From the NCBI GenBank assembly GCA_033002965.1, contig JAURVB010013535.1, positions 42,081-106,080 of the forward strand: DNA of 64,000 nucleotides, in the 5' to 3' direction. How positions within the stretch are numbered: the first letter of the stretch is position 1; the number at the start of each line of letters is the position of its first letter. This document shows positions 26,110 through 38,639 of this stretch, piece after piece. The position numbers and the translations under genes are program-made. This DNA is from Piper betle. Taxonomy: Eukaryota; Streptophyta; Magnoliopsida; Piperales; Piperaceae. Below the pieces are notes generated by a model. It searched no databases. It saw only the letters and a list, made by a program, of their open reading frames with translations, and was not told the origin of the DNA.

Positions 26110-26660
26110 TAATTCGATTCGAAATCGACTGACTTTTAGTATATATACTCGAATTTAATTAAAATATTTTTTATATTATTTAAATTTAATTTGAACTTGA
26201 ATATACTAAAATCTGGTTCGTTCCCCAGCTCAAGACAGGCTTAATTGTAAAATAAAAAACAACTCACTAAAAAAAAATCTCTAACTTAAATACTTATCAT
26301 CTAAGCTATCTCACTATTTTTATATTATATTATATATCAATAAATATAATTAGTTATAATTAAATTTATTAGTTTATTTATATATATATATATAATATAA
26401 AGGCTATATTATTAAATTATTTTATTGAATTGAGTTTGAGTCGAATTAAGGCTATATTATTATATTATTTTATTGAATTGAGTTTGAGTCGAGTTACAAG
26501 TTGATTTTTAGTCAAATTCGAGTTATAACCAAGTCGAATTAAGTCAAACACCGTCTTACTCAAACTCGGTTTGAAAGATTCGAATTCAAATCAAGTTCGA
26601 GCTCGAGTATGTAAATATCGAATTTCGAGTCTAGTCAAACTGAGTCGAATACTAAATATT
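26110..26660. repeat. Dispersed repeat R3 copy
   Basis: A dense run of 'gagtcgaatt', 'gagtttgagtcgagtt' and similar words. An internal ~63-bp duplication around 'tattttattgaattgagttt' lies at about 26400-26490. No coding capacity is seen. Confidence 0.45.
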
Positions 26661-26707
26661 CACAAGTTGGTTCGCTTAATTACCAAACCCTAGTAAGAGG
26701 AGGGAGA

Positions 26708-26708
<1 letters not shown>

Positions 26709-26748
<40 letters not shown>
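26709..26748. repeat. (AT)n microsatellite
   Basis: A pure AT run of about 40 bases. Confidence 0.95.
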
Positions 26749-26750
<2 letters not shown>

Positions 26751-27717
26751 GTTTTTATTTAAAAAATAAAAAATATTATAAATCTATATCTACATCATAT
26801 AATCTACGAAGGTAACGTTTAGTTGTGTAAACAGACCCTCTTCACAATATTTCCACCCCAAATCAGTTCATATACTACAAATTTGTCACATATTTTTAAA
26901 TATTATAATAATAATTTCATCCCTCCTTATTGATAAAATATTAATTAAATAATTATTTCAAATTATGCACTTTTTATCAGAAACCCAATTTTTTTATGAT
27001 TTTATCCTTTCTTATTAAAAATAATAATTAAATATTATATAATTTTCAACCGTGTTTGATAATAGATAATTAATTGAGTATCTTGTGAAAAGTTGAATTT
27101 AGAAAAATGGTAGCAAGCCATATGCATGTCGATTCTAAATTAAATATTATTATAATAATATTAATAATATTATTATTTGTAGTGTATACTCAAGTAGTTA
27201 CTGTAAATTTTTATTTAGATTTAGTGAATGTTATTTTTATCATTGGCATGTAAACAATTAGTAAAAATTTTAATTAAAATACCATGTACTTATAAACAAT
27301 TATGTTCGGCGTGTAGTTACCCACAACGTTGAGTCAAATTAGGTTCGAGTGTTTTGGTGGGACCGAAAGGCCTTGCCGTGCAAATAAACTCTATAAGTTG
27401 ATAAAAACTAAAAAATAAGAGCCGTGAAAAGACAAATGGAAAATATCTACGTTAATCTATGACTGTTTCTTAAAATTCAACGTGAATTTCTAAATTAATT
27501 TGTGGTGGTTTAATGGCCACAAATTAATCTTTTTTATTTTATAATTTACATAAAATAGTGATTTTTTTATTGCATCAATTTACCTTTGCAATCTATGATT
27601 CCAATGCCCGCTTTCATCTATTTGGCCTCTAGACGTTGGACATGAGCCCCTGAATACGTAAAAAATATGGAAAAATAGTAAAATACCAAGTTTTGCGTAA
27701 ATCCGAGTAGGGGAGGA
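26749..27717. other. Unassigned AT-rich DNA
   Basis: No gene or repeat boundary is recognised before the copia element. Confidence 0.35.
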
Positions 27718-28495
27718 TGTTGATATAAATTTAAAAGTAATTTTGTCTAAGCCAAGCCTAACAGGCTCAACACGAGCACAGGTTGTTGGTCTAGTTGATG
27801 GACTAAGCAGACAAATGCTGGATTTTGGACCTGGTCACAATAGCCGAACGCAGACACACTAACTGGTCCCGGACCTGTCTCTTCCTTTCTCCCATCCCGC
27901 TTCTTTCTTTTCACCTCGCACCAACACTTGGGATCTTCTCCTGTGAGAGTGACTCCGGCGATCTTCACATGGGTATCTCAAGCCAAATACTGTAGCTCTC
28001 CAAGGTGATGAGACATCTAAGTGAAGGTTTTGAGGGTTTGAGATGCCTAATTTCATGATGGCTTGTCGAGGAGGCCAAATTGGGAGCAAATCAAGGTGGA
28101 GGGAGTGTGGAGAGTGATCCTTGATGTGAAGAAGAAGAATTGTTAATTGGATTCCACTCCTCATTGTCAATCCATCGTTCTGTCATGATTGAGTTATTGT
28201 CTTCAACGTTTCTTCAAATTGTTCTTTTTAATCCTCTTATTTAGTCGGTTGTTGATTTATAATTATGGGAATTTATTCTCTTGCGGTGTGACTTCGATTG
28301 TAATTAGTTTATAATCATAGTAAATTAAGGTCATCCACGACCGTGATTTTTTCCTCCTATTTGGGGGTTTCTACATTAAATTTAGTATCTTTTTTTACTC
28401 TTTTGAATGTGATTAATTGTGATTTGTGATTGTTGTTTGTTGGTTATCTTGTAAACTCAAATGGAATTAGGGATTTAGTGTCATTAAATCCTGAT
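27718..28495 (+). mobile_element. Probable 5' LTR of the copia relic
   Basis: The block starts TGTTGATATAAAT. Its last third reads like a copia R-U5 region, with a 'gaccgtgattttttcctcc' then 'tttgggggtttc' phrase. It is followed at 28499-28510 by 'aggtattagact', a decayed form of the TGGTATCAGAGC primer-binding site complementary to initiator Met-tRNA. The exact 3' boundary of the LTR is not certain. Confidence 0.5.
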
Positions 28496-28562
28496 AAGAG
28501 GTATTAGACTTTTGTTCTTTGGAATTGGATTGTTTGATTTCGTTTTGTTTATGTCAAATTGT

Positions 28563-30900
28563 GTTGGTATTGGCAAGATGTCGAAGAGCACGAAGTTTAA
28601 AATTCCTAAATTTGATAGAAAACACTTTACAATGTGGAAAGTGAAAATCTATGCTATATTAGTGAAGGACGAATGTGTAATTGCTACGAAGGGAAAGAGC
28701 AAAAAACTATAAGGGATGATAGATGCCTAGTTTGCAGAAAATGATAGGATTGCCATGGTGGATATTCTTTTGGCCTTAGAGGATAAGGTGTTGTTTGATA
28801 TGTAAACTGTAGATACTACTACCAAGGAGTTGTGGGATAGTCTCAACAAGGTGTATAAGGATAAGTATTTGGTGAATAAAAATTATCTAAGGTGACAATT
28901 TTACAATCTTAAGATAAAGGATGAAGTGTCAATTTATGATCACAAGAATGTGTTCAACTTATTGGTGAATGAGCTATTAGGGACAAGTATCAAGATTGAC
29001 GAGGAGCATACTGCTCTTTTTCTTTGTTCAATGCTGGACTTATGGGATAATTTGATTATGAATTTGAGTCATGTCACTAAGTTGGACATGAACTCTATCA
29101 CTGTACCTCTCTTGTTAGAAGAGACGAAAAGGAAGTCCTTGGAGTTATCAACTTCGACTTCAAGTTCTTAAGCATTGGTGTCAGAAGAGGGTAGAGGGAG
29201 ATTGCGGAGTAAGTTCACAAACAAAAAAGACAAAGGTAGAGTCAAATCAAAGTCTAGGAAGGACTTAAAATGTCCCTATTTGACAAGATGGTTCACATCA
29301 TGGTTGCAAAAATCGGAATTAGTTTTCAATGGAGTCAGAATCGGAATTGGAATCGGAATCAGAATCAGAATCGAAATCGGACAGGAATTAGTCCAGTTGA
29401 ATCGGCCTGAATCGGTCCTATATAAAAATTTTAACTTAGTCAAAATTAGTTGGTTATTAGTATATAATATGCCATTCTAATGCAATTTTCATGTTATAAT
29501 ATGTATTGTATTTCCCCACCGCTCATGTACCCTCCCCCGATCTCCGCCGCCCTTGCCTCCCTGTGGCCCCCCCTCGCTCCCTGTCTCGCCACCGTTGCCC
29601 CCCTCCTCGCCTCCCACCCACCCCGTCGCCTCCCTCGCCCAGTCCCCAGTCGCTCAGTTGCCTACCTCTCCCCTCGCCCTCACCGCCTTGTCCCCTGCCG
29701 TCGTTACCACCCAGGCCCCCGGTCGCCGTCACGCCCTTGCCGCCTCCCCACCGCCGGCCGAAATCGGCTGATTTGTGGACCGATTCGAGCCTAGCCGATT
29801 TAGAGGGTTTTTTAAATCGGATCGCTGCGGATCTGATTTAAATTGGCCGATTTACGCATCACTAGTTCACATGAAGAAGGAATGTTAGAAACTCAAGGAC
29901 TAGAAAGAAAAAAACAATGGTCAAAATGGTCAGAATGCAAATGTGGCACATGATGAGTTAGTTATTATGGGGGATTGTGGAATTGGATGTTTTATTGTTG
30001 TTTGTGATGTGGGTTGGATGGTTGACTCAAGTACATCTTTTCATGCAACTCCAAACTAAAATTTCTTTACTAGCTATGTTGCTTTAGACTTGGGGGAAGT
30101 GAAGATGAGAAATAGAGGTACTTCCAAAAATATTGGGCAAGGAGATGTGCATTTGGTAATTAACACCAATTACAAGTTGATGCTTAAGAATGTCAAATAT
30201 TTTCTTGATTTGAGAATAAACTTGTTGTCTAATGGGGTATGAAGGTTATGTTTTACACTTTGCTCAGATTGTGTGGAAGATTGTGAAAGGTTCTCTTGTT
30301 ATCGCTAAGGGGAAGAAATATTGCAATTTGTACAAAACTATACGAGTCTAGTTTGTAGGGAGGTTAATGTTTCCTCTCATGATTTTACTGCTGATTTTTT
30401 GCACCATTGGTTGGGGGAATGAGAGTTAGAAGGGACTAGTGAATTTGAAGAAGCAAAATCTCCTTCTCATGCTCAATGGTACTGTGATTAACCCTTGTGT
30501 GACCATTATTTGGTGGACAAACAACATAGAGTATCCTTTGTTGGGTCAAATAAAGGGAAATCTGAAGTTCTTGAGTTGGTGCACACTAATGTGTGAGGGC
30601 TTGTGGAAGTGAAATCCTTTGGCAGTTGTAGTTACTTTGTCACTCTTATTGATGATGCTTGTTCAATGAAGAATAAGGGATGTGTTTGACATCTTCAAGG
30701 TTTTTCATACTTTGATTGAAAGAGAAAGTGATAAGCTACTAAATATCTTAGAAGTGATAATGATGGTGAGTATTGCTCTATTGAATTTGGTGAATATTGT
30801 AACAAGTATGGTATCAGACGTGGAAAGACAGTTCACCACACTTCCCAACACAATGGAATGTCTTCATTTCTCTCGCTTGAAGAGCAAAGAGGATGACTAG
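28563..30900 (+). pseudogene. Ty1/copia gag-protease-integrase relic
   Basis: Translated pieces follow copia order. First comes gag (28578-29170) with a KFKIPKFDRKHFTMWKVK start and the UBN2-type 'NLKMKDEVSIYDH' segment. Next is a CCHC zinc knuckle that is split by an insertion at 29299-29864, then a protease region near 30005-30060 (VDSSTSFHATPN, where DSS replaces the usual DSG active site). Last come the integrase HHCC start near 30395 and core text LELVHTNV to 30900. Stops and frameshifts are frequent and reverse transcriptase and RNase H are absent, so the element is dead. It ends abruptly against a reversed LTR fragment at 30926. Confidence 0.85.
29299..29864. mobile_element. Non-autonomous hAT-like element nested in the copia gag
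   Basis: A 566-bp insertion is flanked by the perfect 8-bp direct repeat GTTCACAT (29291-29298 and 29865-29872). Taking out the element and one repeat re-joins the copia zinc-knuckle text around 'gatggttcacatgaagaagg'. The termini are imperfect inverted repeats, catggttgcaaaaatcgg and (reverse complement of the right end) tagtgatgcgtaaatcgg, with 12 of 18 positions equal. The interior begins with GGAATC repeats and holds a C-rich core (29510-29760). It has no transposase. The 8-bp duplication and terminus style fit hAT. Confidence 0.8.
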
Positions 30901-30925
30901 GGCACTCACTCAGAGGATCAAGTGT

Positions 30926-31030
30926 AAAACCTGTGACCTGAGTCTCAGCTTTATAGTCGCTAGTCGGTCGGTTTGATCGTTTGTCTGGGTCGATTCAGAT
31001 TTCAAATCACATGCGCGGGGGACACATTGG
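30926..31030 (-). mobile_element. Reversed terminal fragment of the TGTAACACCC-type LTR family
   Basis: The text TGTAAAACCTGTGACCTGAG, followed by 'gtcggtcggtttgatcg', matches the reverse complement of the last ~100 bases of the two solo LTRs (34630-34723 and 38545-38635). It is a fragment in the opposite orientation that abuts the end of the copia relic. Confidence 0.6.
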
Positions 31031-31749
31031 TTAGAACTTTTTGTTGGGTTGCTAACTTTTAGAGCATGTCATTCACCAGATGTTAAATTTGTTTTATTTT
31101 CCATTTATATTTTTTTTGACTCATGTCCATGATGTTTGCAGTAGCACAAACAGGTGAAGGCGAGCACCTGATCTGTGACTTGTGTTGAAATCTTCTTGCT
31201 CTTTGAGTACATTTGTCAAGTCTTCATTGTTGGCATTGTGATAAGATACTTCAAACTTTCATTAGTAACTGACACTTGATCATGAAAGGGTTGCTAGTAC
31301 AAAATGTACTCGAGATTTAGGTGACAAAATCTAAATAAGAACCATCACGATCTACCACAACAAGTCAGATGTTGTCTCCATTATAATCTTGCTTCCTTCC
31401 TTAGATTACTATCTTTTCGCCAAAGCAACACATTAGGCGAAGTTTTATTTTTCCATGTTGTATTGCATTTTTCGACTTGACTTCCTCTTGAATTGAAGTT
31501 ATTTGGACAACAAGCTGGGCTTCTATCTTTTCTTCACCAAACTCTTTTATTTCCCTATGTCTCGTGCCTTGATTAGCTTGAACTTCAAACTTTTACATCG
31601 ATGGAGATGTAGGAAACCCTTCTTCACTTCTTTAGTGGAAGCAGGTGACACTTCTATATCTTTTACCTTAACCATCGGGATATCAATTCCCTCATATTCC
31701 TTTCTTCATCTAGCTTCTCCTTTGTCTTTTGAGATTTCATTGGTGAAGA
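31031..31749 (-). other. Probable retroelement remnant, minus strand
   Basis: Translation on the minus strand gives short stretches without stops but no clear domain. It is contiguous with the gypsy gag relic once the solo LTR at 31755-34723 is removed, so it is probably part of the same decayed element. Confidence 0.35.
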
Positions 31750-31754
31750 TGAGT

Positions 31755-34723
31755 TGTAACACCCCAAATCCGGTTCACACTCGTGAACCAAACCGGCATG
31801 TTACAGGCCCCGGTTAGGTCGGCTAACCCGAACCTAACTCATACGGATCCAATCTCGGCGTCTTAAGATGAAGATACAATTCTCAAAGCATGGATGAATG
31901 CAAAAACCCTAACATGGTACTACATGAATGACATGCAAATCAGAGTGCACACCAAGACAATCCCGATAAAAATTAATAAAAACTTTGAAATATAACGGAC
32001 AGAATTTCCCCTAAAAATGCAATTAGGGGCCACCCTGTCAAATATACATATGCAAATATATATCTAACCATAAATCAAATAATTTCATTCATACAAAATA
32101 CAAAATCTAACATGCTGTAACTTATTTTAAAACTTGGGTCTCAACCCAGTACGCTGCCATTGCGCAATCTATTCATATTTTTGCATTCTGTTATCGTGTC
32201 TTAGCATTTCATTCACATCATATCATCATGCTCAAACATTTAATCATAGCATGTGTATAAAACAACATCATAACAAAACATTAAACATTCAATCACCCAA
32301 TGTGTGTGTGTGCAGAAGACCTTATTGCTCCTCCGTCCTGGCCGGCCCATCCATCTCGTGCTTATCACCTACATATATATAGGAAAAACGTCAGTAACAA
32401 GCGTTACTGGTCCGAAAAGAAAATAACTATAGCAAACTGGCTATGAGAGCAAACTCTCATATGAAAGAAATCATCATATACTCCACGTGAACACTCTGAA
32501 GGGCACTACTGAGGAGCCACTGGGCTGCAGACCCGGTAGCATCCCAAACTTACTGCTCTGCTGCTGGTACTGTGCTACTCTCAGCACTTCTTTTTCAGTA
32601 CTTCTCGTGAAACTTTATCCTAAGCCCTCTCCTTACCTCCATATTTCTCCTGGCCTTGAGCACGAAGGCCGAGTACTCTCAGGCAGTCGCCTTTAGTACC
32701 CTTTGAACCACAAGTCCGGACATGCGCTGTACTAAACAGTACCCGTAAACCTCAACGTTCTCCGGGTGTGAGGAACTCAAACGCGGAGTTGTCAGCATCC
32801 CTCGGGAATGGAACAGTCCGCTGGCACTAATCCAGAGCCCGCTTTGACTGTCACGGCATCCTCTGCATGGTACGTGCAGTCGATTTCTCCATCTCTCGTC
32901 TCACTGAAAACGCGAAAACTACTATATATATAGGGCTGGGTAGGGATTTATATAATAGGCCCGAAGGCAACTTGTGGTAGATCTTGTTTTCGAAATCATC
33001 CTCGAGGGATCTCATCCTCGAGGGGTTCTTAATCCAGAAATCTGTTCGGCTAGATGGCCCGAGTTAAGTGGGATCCAATAAAACGCCACTTAACCCGTCC
33101 TACAAATGATAAAATAAACATACAATAGAAAAGCGTAAAACAGAGACGAGTCCTAAACGGACCTGGTAGAAGCTCCAAGCGTGTCATCGCGCCTAGGCGG
33201 CGAGCTCCTACTCCGTACCTACACATCAAAACTAAATACTAACGCCCGCTAACTAAATGATGCATCAAATCCGACATGACCATCACACCACAATACAAAC
33301 ATCAACCATAACAACCAACAATTATAAATGTAAAAATAATTCCAACTTATCCTATTAACACCTATTTTTATTATATTTCCTAAGTTACGTTGTACTCGAT
33401 TATCATACTCAAATTTACTTTACTTCATTAGCTCATTTAACCTTCATTCCCTGTTAATCACATCATGCACATGTTTACTTCATTCATAATCTTAACATTC
33501 ATCATAATAATTAATCAACCCTAGCATGCTATGCTAACAATTATCATCAATTTTAAATAAATCAATCGGAGGTAATCATACCTCACATTGTCGACAATCA
33601 GCGACGGTTAGGGTTCCGTCGCGTGTCTCGGAACTCAAATTCGGCGCTCATCGGCGTCCGAAGCTCGATCGGGCTCGACTGGGTGAGCCCCGCAGAAGAT
33701 CCGGTGAATTCCAGAAATTCCGATTTTCCGGCAGCTGCTGGCGGTTTTCCGGCGGCTTTAGGTGGTTTTCCGGCAACAATCGCCGGCGGCGTTTATTGGC
33801 TGGAAAGTGGTCGTGTTGGGTACCCTCGGAACCGGTTCGGCGAGCCCGACTCATCTATGAGGTCGACGCGGCCAACGGAGGTGGCAGCTCGCCGAAAAAT
33901 GGCTAAAACAGGGCCGGTGGCGATGGGTGGCTAGATCGGCCGGCTACGGCGGCGATGGCCTCCGTTCCGGTCGGGGAAGGTCGCTGGGTGGTCGGTGTTA
34001 CTGAGGCGACCACTGGATGACGGCTGCGACGGTCGCCGGCGGCAGAATCGGCGACGCGACCAAACGCAGCCGCGGCGCTAGGCGTGGCGATTCCGATGTC
34101 GCGGCGGCCCGATGGTGGCCGGGCCTGGTCGGGAGGCACGGCAACGCCGTGGCGGAGCTGGACGGCGACGATCGGCGGCCGGGCAGGCGTCCACGGCAGC
34201 GGCGGTGGCATGCGCAGTGGCGGCGTGCGACAAGGGTTTGGGGAAGAAGAAGGGAAAGGTCGGGGTGTGTGTGGTGGCAAACTCGTAAATATTACTTGAC
34301 TCGTCTCTGACTCGAGTCAAAATAATATTTAAGTTGTAAAAATTCTATAAAAAATTTGGGAAAAATCCCATAAAATCAAACAACACACAAAAATCATAAT
34401 GATATGCTCTAGAACTATCAACCCACCCAAAATGCCCATAACGCGTCCTAACGCGGTAAACGGCCTAAAACTAATTCTACGATCCATTATATATCATAAT
34501 AAAAAAATGAACTGCATACTTTCATATATTCTGATAACTCATTCTTTTCTGCTGTGTTCATGACGTTATCATCATATACTTGGGTACACATGACCCTCAT
34601 GGCTCATACACGAGACCGGCGTCGGCTCAGTACACGTGTTCTGAAACTGGCTCAACTCGAAAAATAACGGTCGACCTGACCGGTTCTGAATATAAAACCC
34701 TAACTCGAATCGTGGGTTTTACA
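31755..34723 (+). mobile_element. Solo LTR 1 (Ty3/gypsy-type, 2969 bp)
   Basis: It starts TGTAACACCCC and ends GGGTTTTACA, and is flanked by the perfect 5-bp direct repeat TGAGT (31750-31754 and 34724-34728). These are the hallmarks of a single LTR left by intra-element recombination. The left part is AT-rich and begins with a short palindrome (ccggttcacactcgtgaacc). The right part (33590-34280) is GC-rich and gives long but meaningless open frames on both strands. The TGTAACACCC start and 3-kb length are typical of plant gypsy (Tekay/Del-like) LTRs; that family placement is from general knowledge. Confidence 0.85.
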
Positions 34724-34728
34724 TGAGT

Positions 34729-35424
34729 GACTTAATGTCATCACATTAATACTTGGAACTTTGTACTTGATTTCACCTTTGGTAAGCAACTCTTTGAACT
34801 TTTCCATCAAGTTTCAACATCTTACTGTCAAATGACTTAACTTCTTGTGAAATCGACAAAAAATTTCCTTTTTCTCATCCTCTGTCTTTGGTGGATTATA
34901 GGGAGTCTATGGTATGATCTTCCCTTTACTCTTCAACATATCGGATTATTTCTAAGTATCTCTAGTGTTGAATATTATAGTCTTTTGTATTTCTCCATTC
35001 ATGTCGTCGTTGAGACTCTCAGGGAGCATATCTTGGACTTTCATTTTCATTCTTCATTTTCATTTATAACTCATGATCCATATGACTAAGTTTGGTGACT
35101 ACATTGCTTGAAACTCGATTCTTTGTTGGAGCCGAAGTTACGTTGAGTTCTTCATAAATCATCACTCTTTTAAAGAGTTCTTCATAGATCATCACTCTTT
35201 TAAAAAGTTTTTCAAATGTATTGCAATGTGTACCACTTAAGAACCATGAAGTTGATCTAGTATTCATCACACAAATCTTCACAAGTTATTTGATATGAGG
35301 AGTTTCTTTCATCTGTGATGACAGGTTTCTAAATCTCTTCACATTTGCAGCAAATTCTTTACCTGGCTCTCTTAAACATTGCCTTAAATACTCTATTTTT
35401 ATCAAGATCTCTATTGATTGAAAA
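34729..35424 (-). pseudogene. Ty3/gypsy gag relic, middle and C-terminal part
   Basis: Minus-strand translation shows a retrotransposon gag core, with LREPGKEFAANVKRFRNLS then LVKICVMNTRS, at about 35410-35230. It continues to a gag zinc-knuckle-like region near 34910-34740 (CRFHKKLSH..., then LMEKFKELLTKGEIKY). A short in-frame duplication (KRVMIYEEL twice, 35140-35210) is present. Stops interrupt the frame. The relic is cut on both sides by solo LTRs. Confidence 0.65.
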
Positions 35425-35429
35425 TGGGT

Positions 35430-38400
35430 TGTAACACCCTATTTCGGTTCACCCATGAACTAGCTCGGAAATGTTAACGGCAACTGAACTGTTCGCTAAT
35501 TTACTTGATTCGGTTAAGCCAACCCAAATCTACCATCAGCATCTTAAGATGGTGATGTCACATGTAAAACATGGATAAAATGCTTGGGTTCTAACGTTGT
35601 CCTATAGGCATACCATGATGTGCAAACAAGTAAACAAACAAACCAAACAAACGAAAAATTTTAAAGAAATATCTATTTTTAAAAATGAAACAGACATAGC
35701 CTCACCTAAAAGTGCAGTAGAAGCCACCTTGTCAATAACAAACAATATATATTTATATTAATAAATATCGAAAACACAATCCAAACACAACATATTTTCA
35801 CATTCTAGTTATCCTCACTCCGTAGCTCACCCCGTTCCAATATATGCAAACAAGTAAACAAACAAACCAAACAAACGAAACGTTTTAAAGAAATATCTAT
35901 TTTTAAAAATAAACCGGACATAGTCTCACTTAAAAGTGCAATAGAAGCCATCCTGTCAATGACAAACAATATATATTTATAACAGTAAATATCAAAAACA
36001 CAATCCAAACACAACATATTTTCACATTCTAGTTATCCTCGCTCCGTAGCTCACCCTGTTCCATGATGTGCAAACAAGTAAGAAACCAAACCAAACAAAC
36101 GAAACATTTTAATGAAATATCTATTTTTAAAAATAAAACGGACATAGTCTCACCTAAAAGTGCAATAAAAGCCACCCTATCATTGACAAACAATATATAT
36201 TTATAACAATAAATATCAAAAACACAATCCAAACACAACATGTTTTCACATTCTAGTTATCCTTGCTCCGTAGCTCACCCTGTCCATTTTCCACTTTCCA
36301 TTTTCATTCACATTCATAATATTTATAATAAATTCACAAAATTGCATATCAATTTCATCTATACAGTTCGATATACATCATCATTACATACACCTGGCAG
36401 GTACATGTGTGCGTGATAGTGCTGCTCCTCTGCAGTCTCAAAAACACTCATTCCACACGGTTCTCACCTATATATATAATAAAAAGACGTCATTAACGAG
36501 TGTTACTAGTCTAGAAATAACTAATAACAAACTAAAACATGAGTGCTAATCCTCCTGTTGAATAAAAACCTCATACAGTTCCTCAAGAACTCTCATAAGG
36601 GCAATAATGGGAGTCGTCAACCTCGGGCGGCAGCATCCCCTTTCCATATCATTCTCTTTCCTTAGCCATTTAAACTATCCCTTTGCACGGGAAAATCATT
36701 CTCTTTCCTCTTAGCCCTCTACATCCTCCGTATTATTCCGGGCCATGAGTATAGAGGCTCATGCATGCGCCTTCAGTACCCTTCAAAACCACAAGTCTAG
36801 ATATGTACTGTATAGCAGTACCCGTAAACCTCCATACTTCTCCGGGTTGGAAGAACTCAAAGGTAGAGTTATCAAGATCCCTTGGGAATGGAGTGGATGT
36901 TCACCAGTTTCATAGCCTGTTTTGACAAACACACGCCCTATCTCAAGATGTGCCCGTCATTTTCCCTCGTCACACATCTCATTGAAAATGCGAAAACTAC
37001 ATATACATAGGTTTGGGTAAGAAATTTAGTATAATATGCCCGACGACATTGTGAGCTAGATTTGAGTTTCAAAAATAAACTCGAGGGATCTCATCCTTGA
37101 GGGTTATTAATCTGAAAATATGATCAGCTTAATGGCCCGTGTGGAGTGGGATATGATAAATCCACCACTTGACACATCTTCTTTCCTGTTAAAAATAAAA
37201 CAAGATAGAATGAGACAATAAATCGAGAGCGAATCCAAAACGGACTTGATAGAAGATGCAATTGTGTCCATGCGCCTAAGCGGCGTGCTCCTACTAGGTA
37301 CCCACACATCAAACTAAAAGCTAACACCCACTAACTAAATGATGCATCAAACATCCTATAGCATACACACACCACATCATACATCAATCACACATAAGTT
37401 TTCCTATGCTACGTTGCATTAGATACGATAATCACTTAGTTTACCTAATTAGTTCCTTAGCATGTATTTTAATATACTTCAATTAGGCAATTTATATTTT
37501 AATTTTTATTTACAATAAAAATATCTAGCATGTCAACTCATCAATCCTAACATGTTGTGCTAACAATCATCAATTTTTAATAATTAAATCGAAGGAAATT
37601 ATATCTTGCGTTGTTGGTAATCGGCGATGGCTAGGGTTTCATTGCATGTCTGGAAGCTCAAATTCGGCGCTTGACAGTGTCCAAAGTTCAATCAGGTTGG
37701 ATTGGATGAGCTCAGCTGAAGATCTAGCAAAATCTAGCAAATCCAATTTTCCAGCGGTTTTCGGTGGCTTTTTAGCGATTGTTGCCGACGGCAGGTACCG
37801 GCGAGAGGTGGTTGTGATATAGGCTACCGTTGACATCGGCTCAGCGAGCCCGACACATATACAACGTCGATGTGGTTGGCGGAGGCTGTGGCTCTCCAAA
37901 AAGGCAAAACGGGGGTGGTTGGTGGTAGGGTGACAAGATTTGGCTGGGATGGGCGATGTTGGGCTCTAGTCTGGTCGGGGAAGGTCGATGACGTTGAGGT
38001 GACAACTAGATGGTGGCGGCGACGATCACCTGTGGCCAGATCGGCGATGGGTGTGTGGCATGAAGGCTTGGCTTCCTAGCGTCATGGAGGCAGGGCGATG
38101 GCTGGATGGTGGGGGGAATGGTCGGCAATGTTTTGGCGGTGATAGGCGGTGTCGATCTGCAGTGGGGCAGCAACCAAAGGCGAGCGTCAAAGGTGAGCAC
38201 ACGAGCGGCGGCGAGGGTTTGGAGGGGGAAGGTGTTGGGTGGGGAAATAAAAGTTGACCAGTTCTGACTCAAGTCAAAAAGAATAACTAACTTGTAATAA
38301 ATCTTTAAAAAATCCCAAAAATAGGGGAAATTCCATAAAATATAATACACACCATAGCAATAAGGTGTCCTAATGCGCTATTCGGCCTAAAAATAATTCT

Positions 38401-38635
38401 ACGATCAAATATATAAAAAATATATATTGCATACTTTCATATATTCTAATAATTCATTTCTCACTATTTTTTCGACGTTATCATTATATACTCAGATACA
38501 CTTAACTTTCATCAATCATAACTCTCGGCTATCCTCGACTCAGCACGCAGTTAACAAAACTGACTCGACTCAAACTGATGGTTGAACTGACTAATTCGCT
38601 AATGTAAAACCCTGACTTGAGTCACAGGTTTTATA
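35430..38635 (+). mobile_element. Solo LTR 2 of the same family (3206 bp)
   Basis: It starts TGTAACACCCT and ends GGTTTTATA, a TA in place of the expected terminal CA. It is collinear with solo LTR 1: both contain 'cagtacccgtaaacctc', 'ttctccggg' and 'tgggaatgga' in the same order, and a GC-rich 3' part. The flanking pentamers (tgggt and tttgt) match at only 3 of 5 positions, so the insertion looks older or mutated. It is enlarged by a triplicated ~224-bp segment. Confidence 0.75.
35620..36290 (+). repeat. Three tandem ~224-bp copies inside solo LTR 2
   Basis: The unit beginning 'gcaaacaagtaa' (at about 35621, 35846 and 36068) runs through 'aagaaatatctatttttaaa' to 'cacattctagttatcc'. The copies are highly similar, so the triplication is recent relative to the LTR. 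Solo LTR 1 has no such array. Confidence 0.85.
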
Positions 38636-38639
38636 TTTG

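Noticed and set aside
25804..26112. 102-aa plus-strand frame next to the SNARE start
   Set aside because: It overlaps the probable 5' UTR of the minus-strand SNARE gene and shows no domain.
32279..32320. Possible CRISPR-like or phage-like arrays anywhere in the window
   Set aside because: None found. All short repeats here are microsatellites or diverged plant tandem repeats.
33623..34320. Several 70-125-aa frames on both strands
   Set aside because: They lie in the GC-rich 3' part of a solo LTR. They do not agree between LTR copies and lack motifs.
35805..36241. Two similar 70-aa minus-strand frames (MLCLDCVFDIYCYKYILFV...)
   Set aside because: They are copies of the 224-bp tandem unit in an LTR. 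The repeated frame follows from the repeat.
31755..38635. A single LTR retrotransposon with paired LTRs
   Set aside because: The first LTR alone has a perfect 5-bp target duplication, and the sequence between the LTRs is a minus-strand gag of an older element. Two solo LTRs explain this better.
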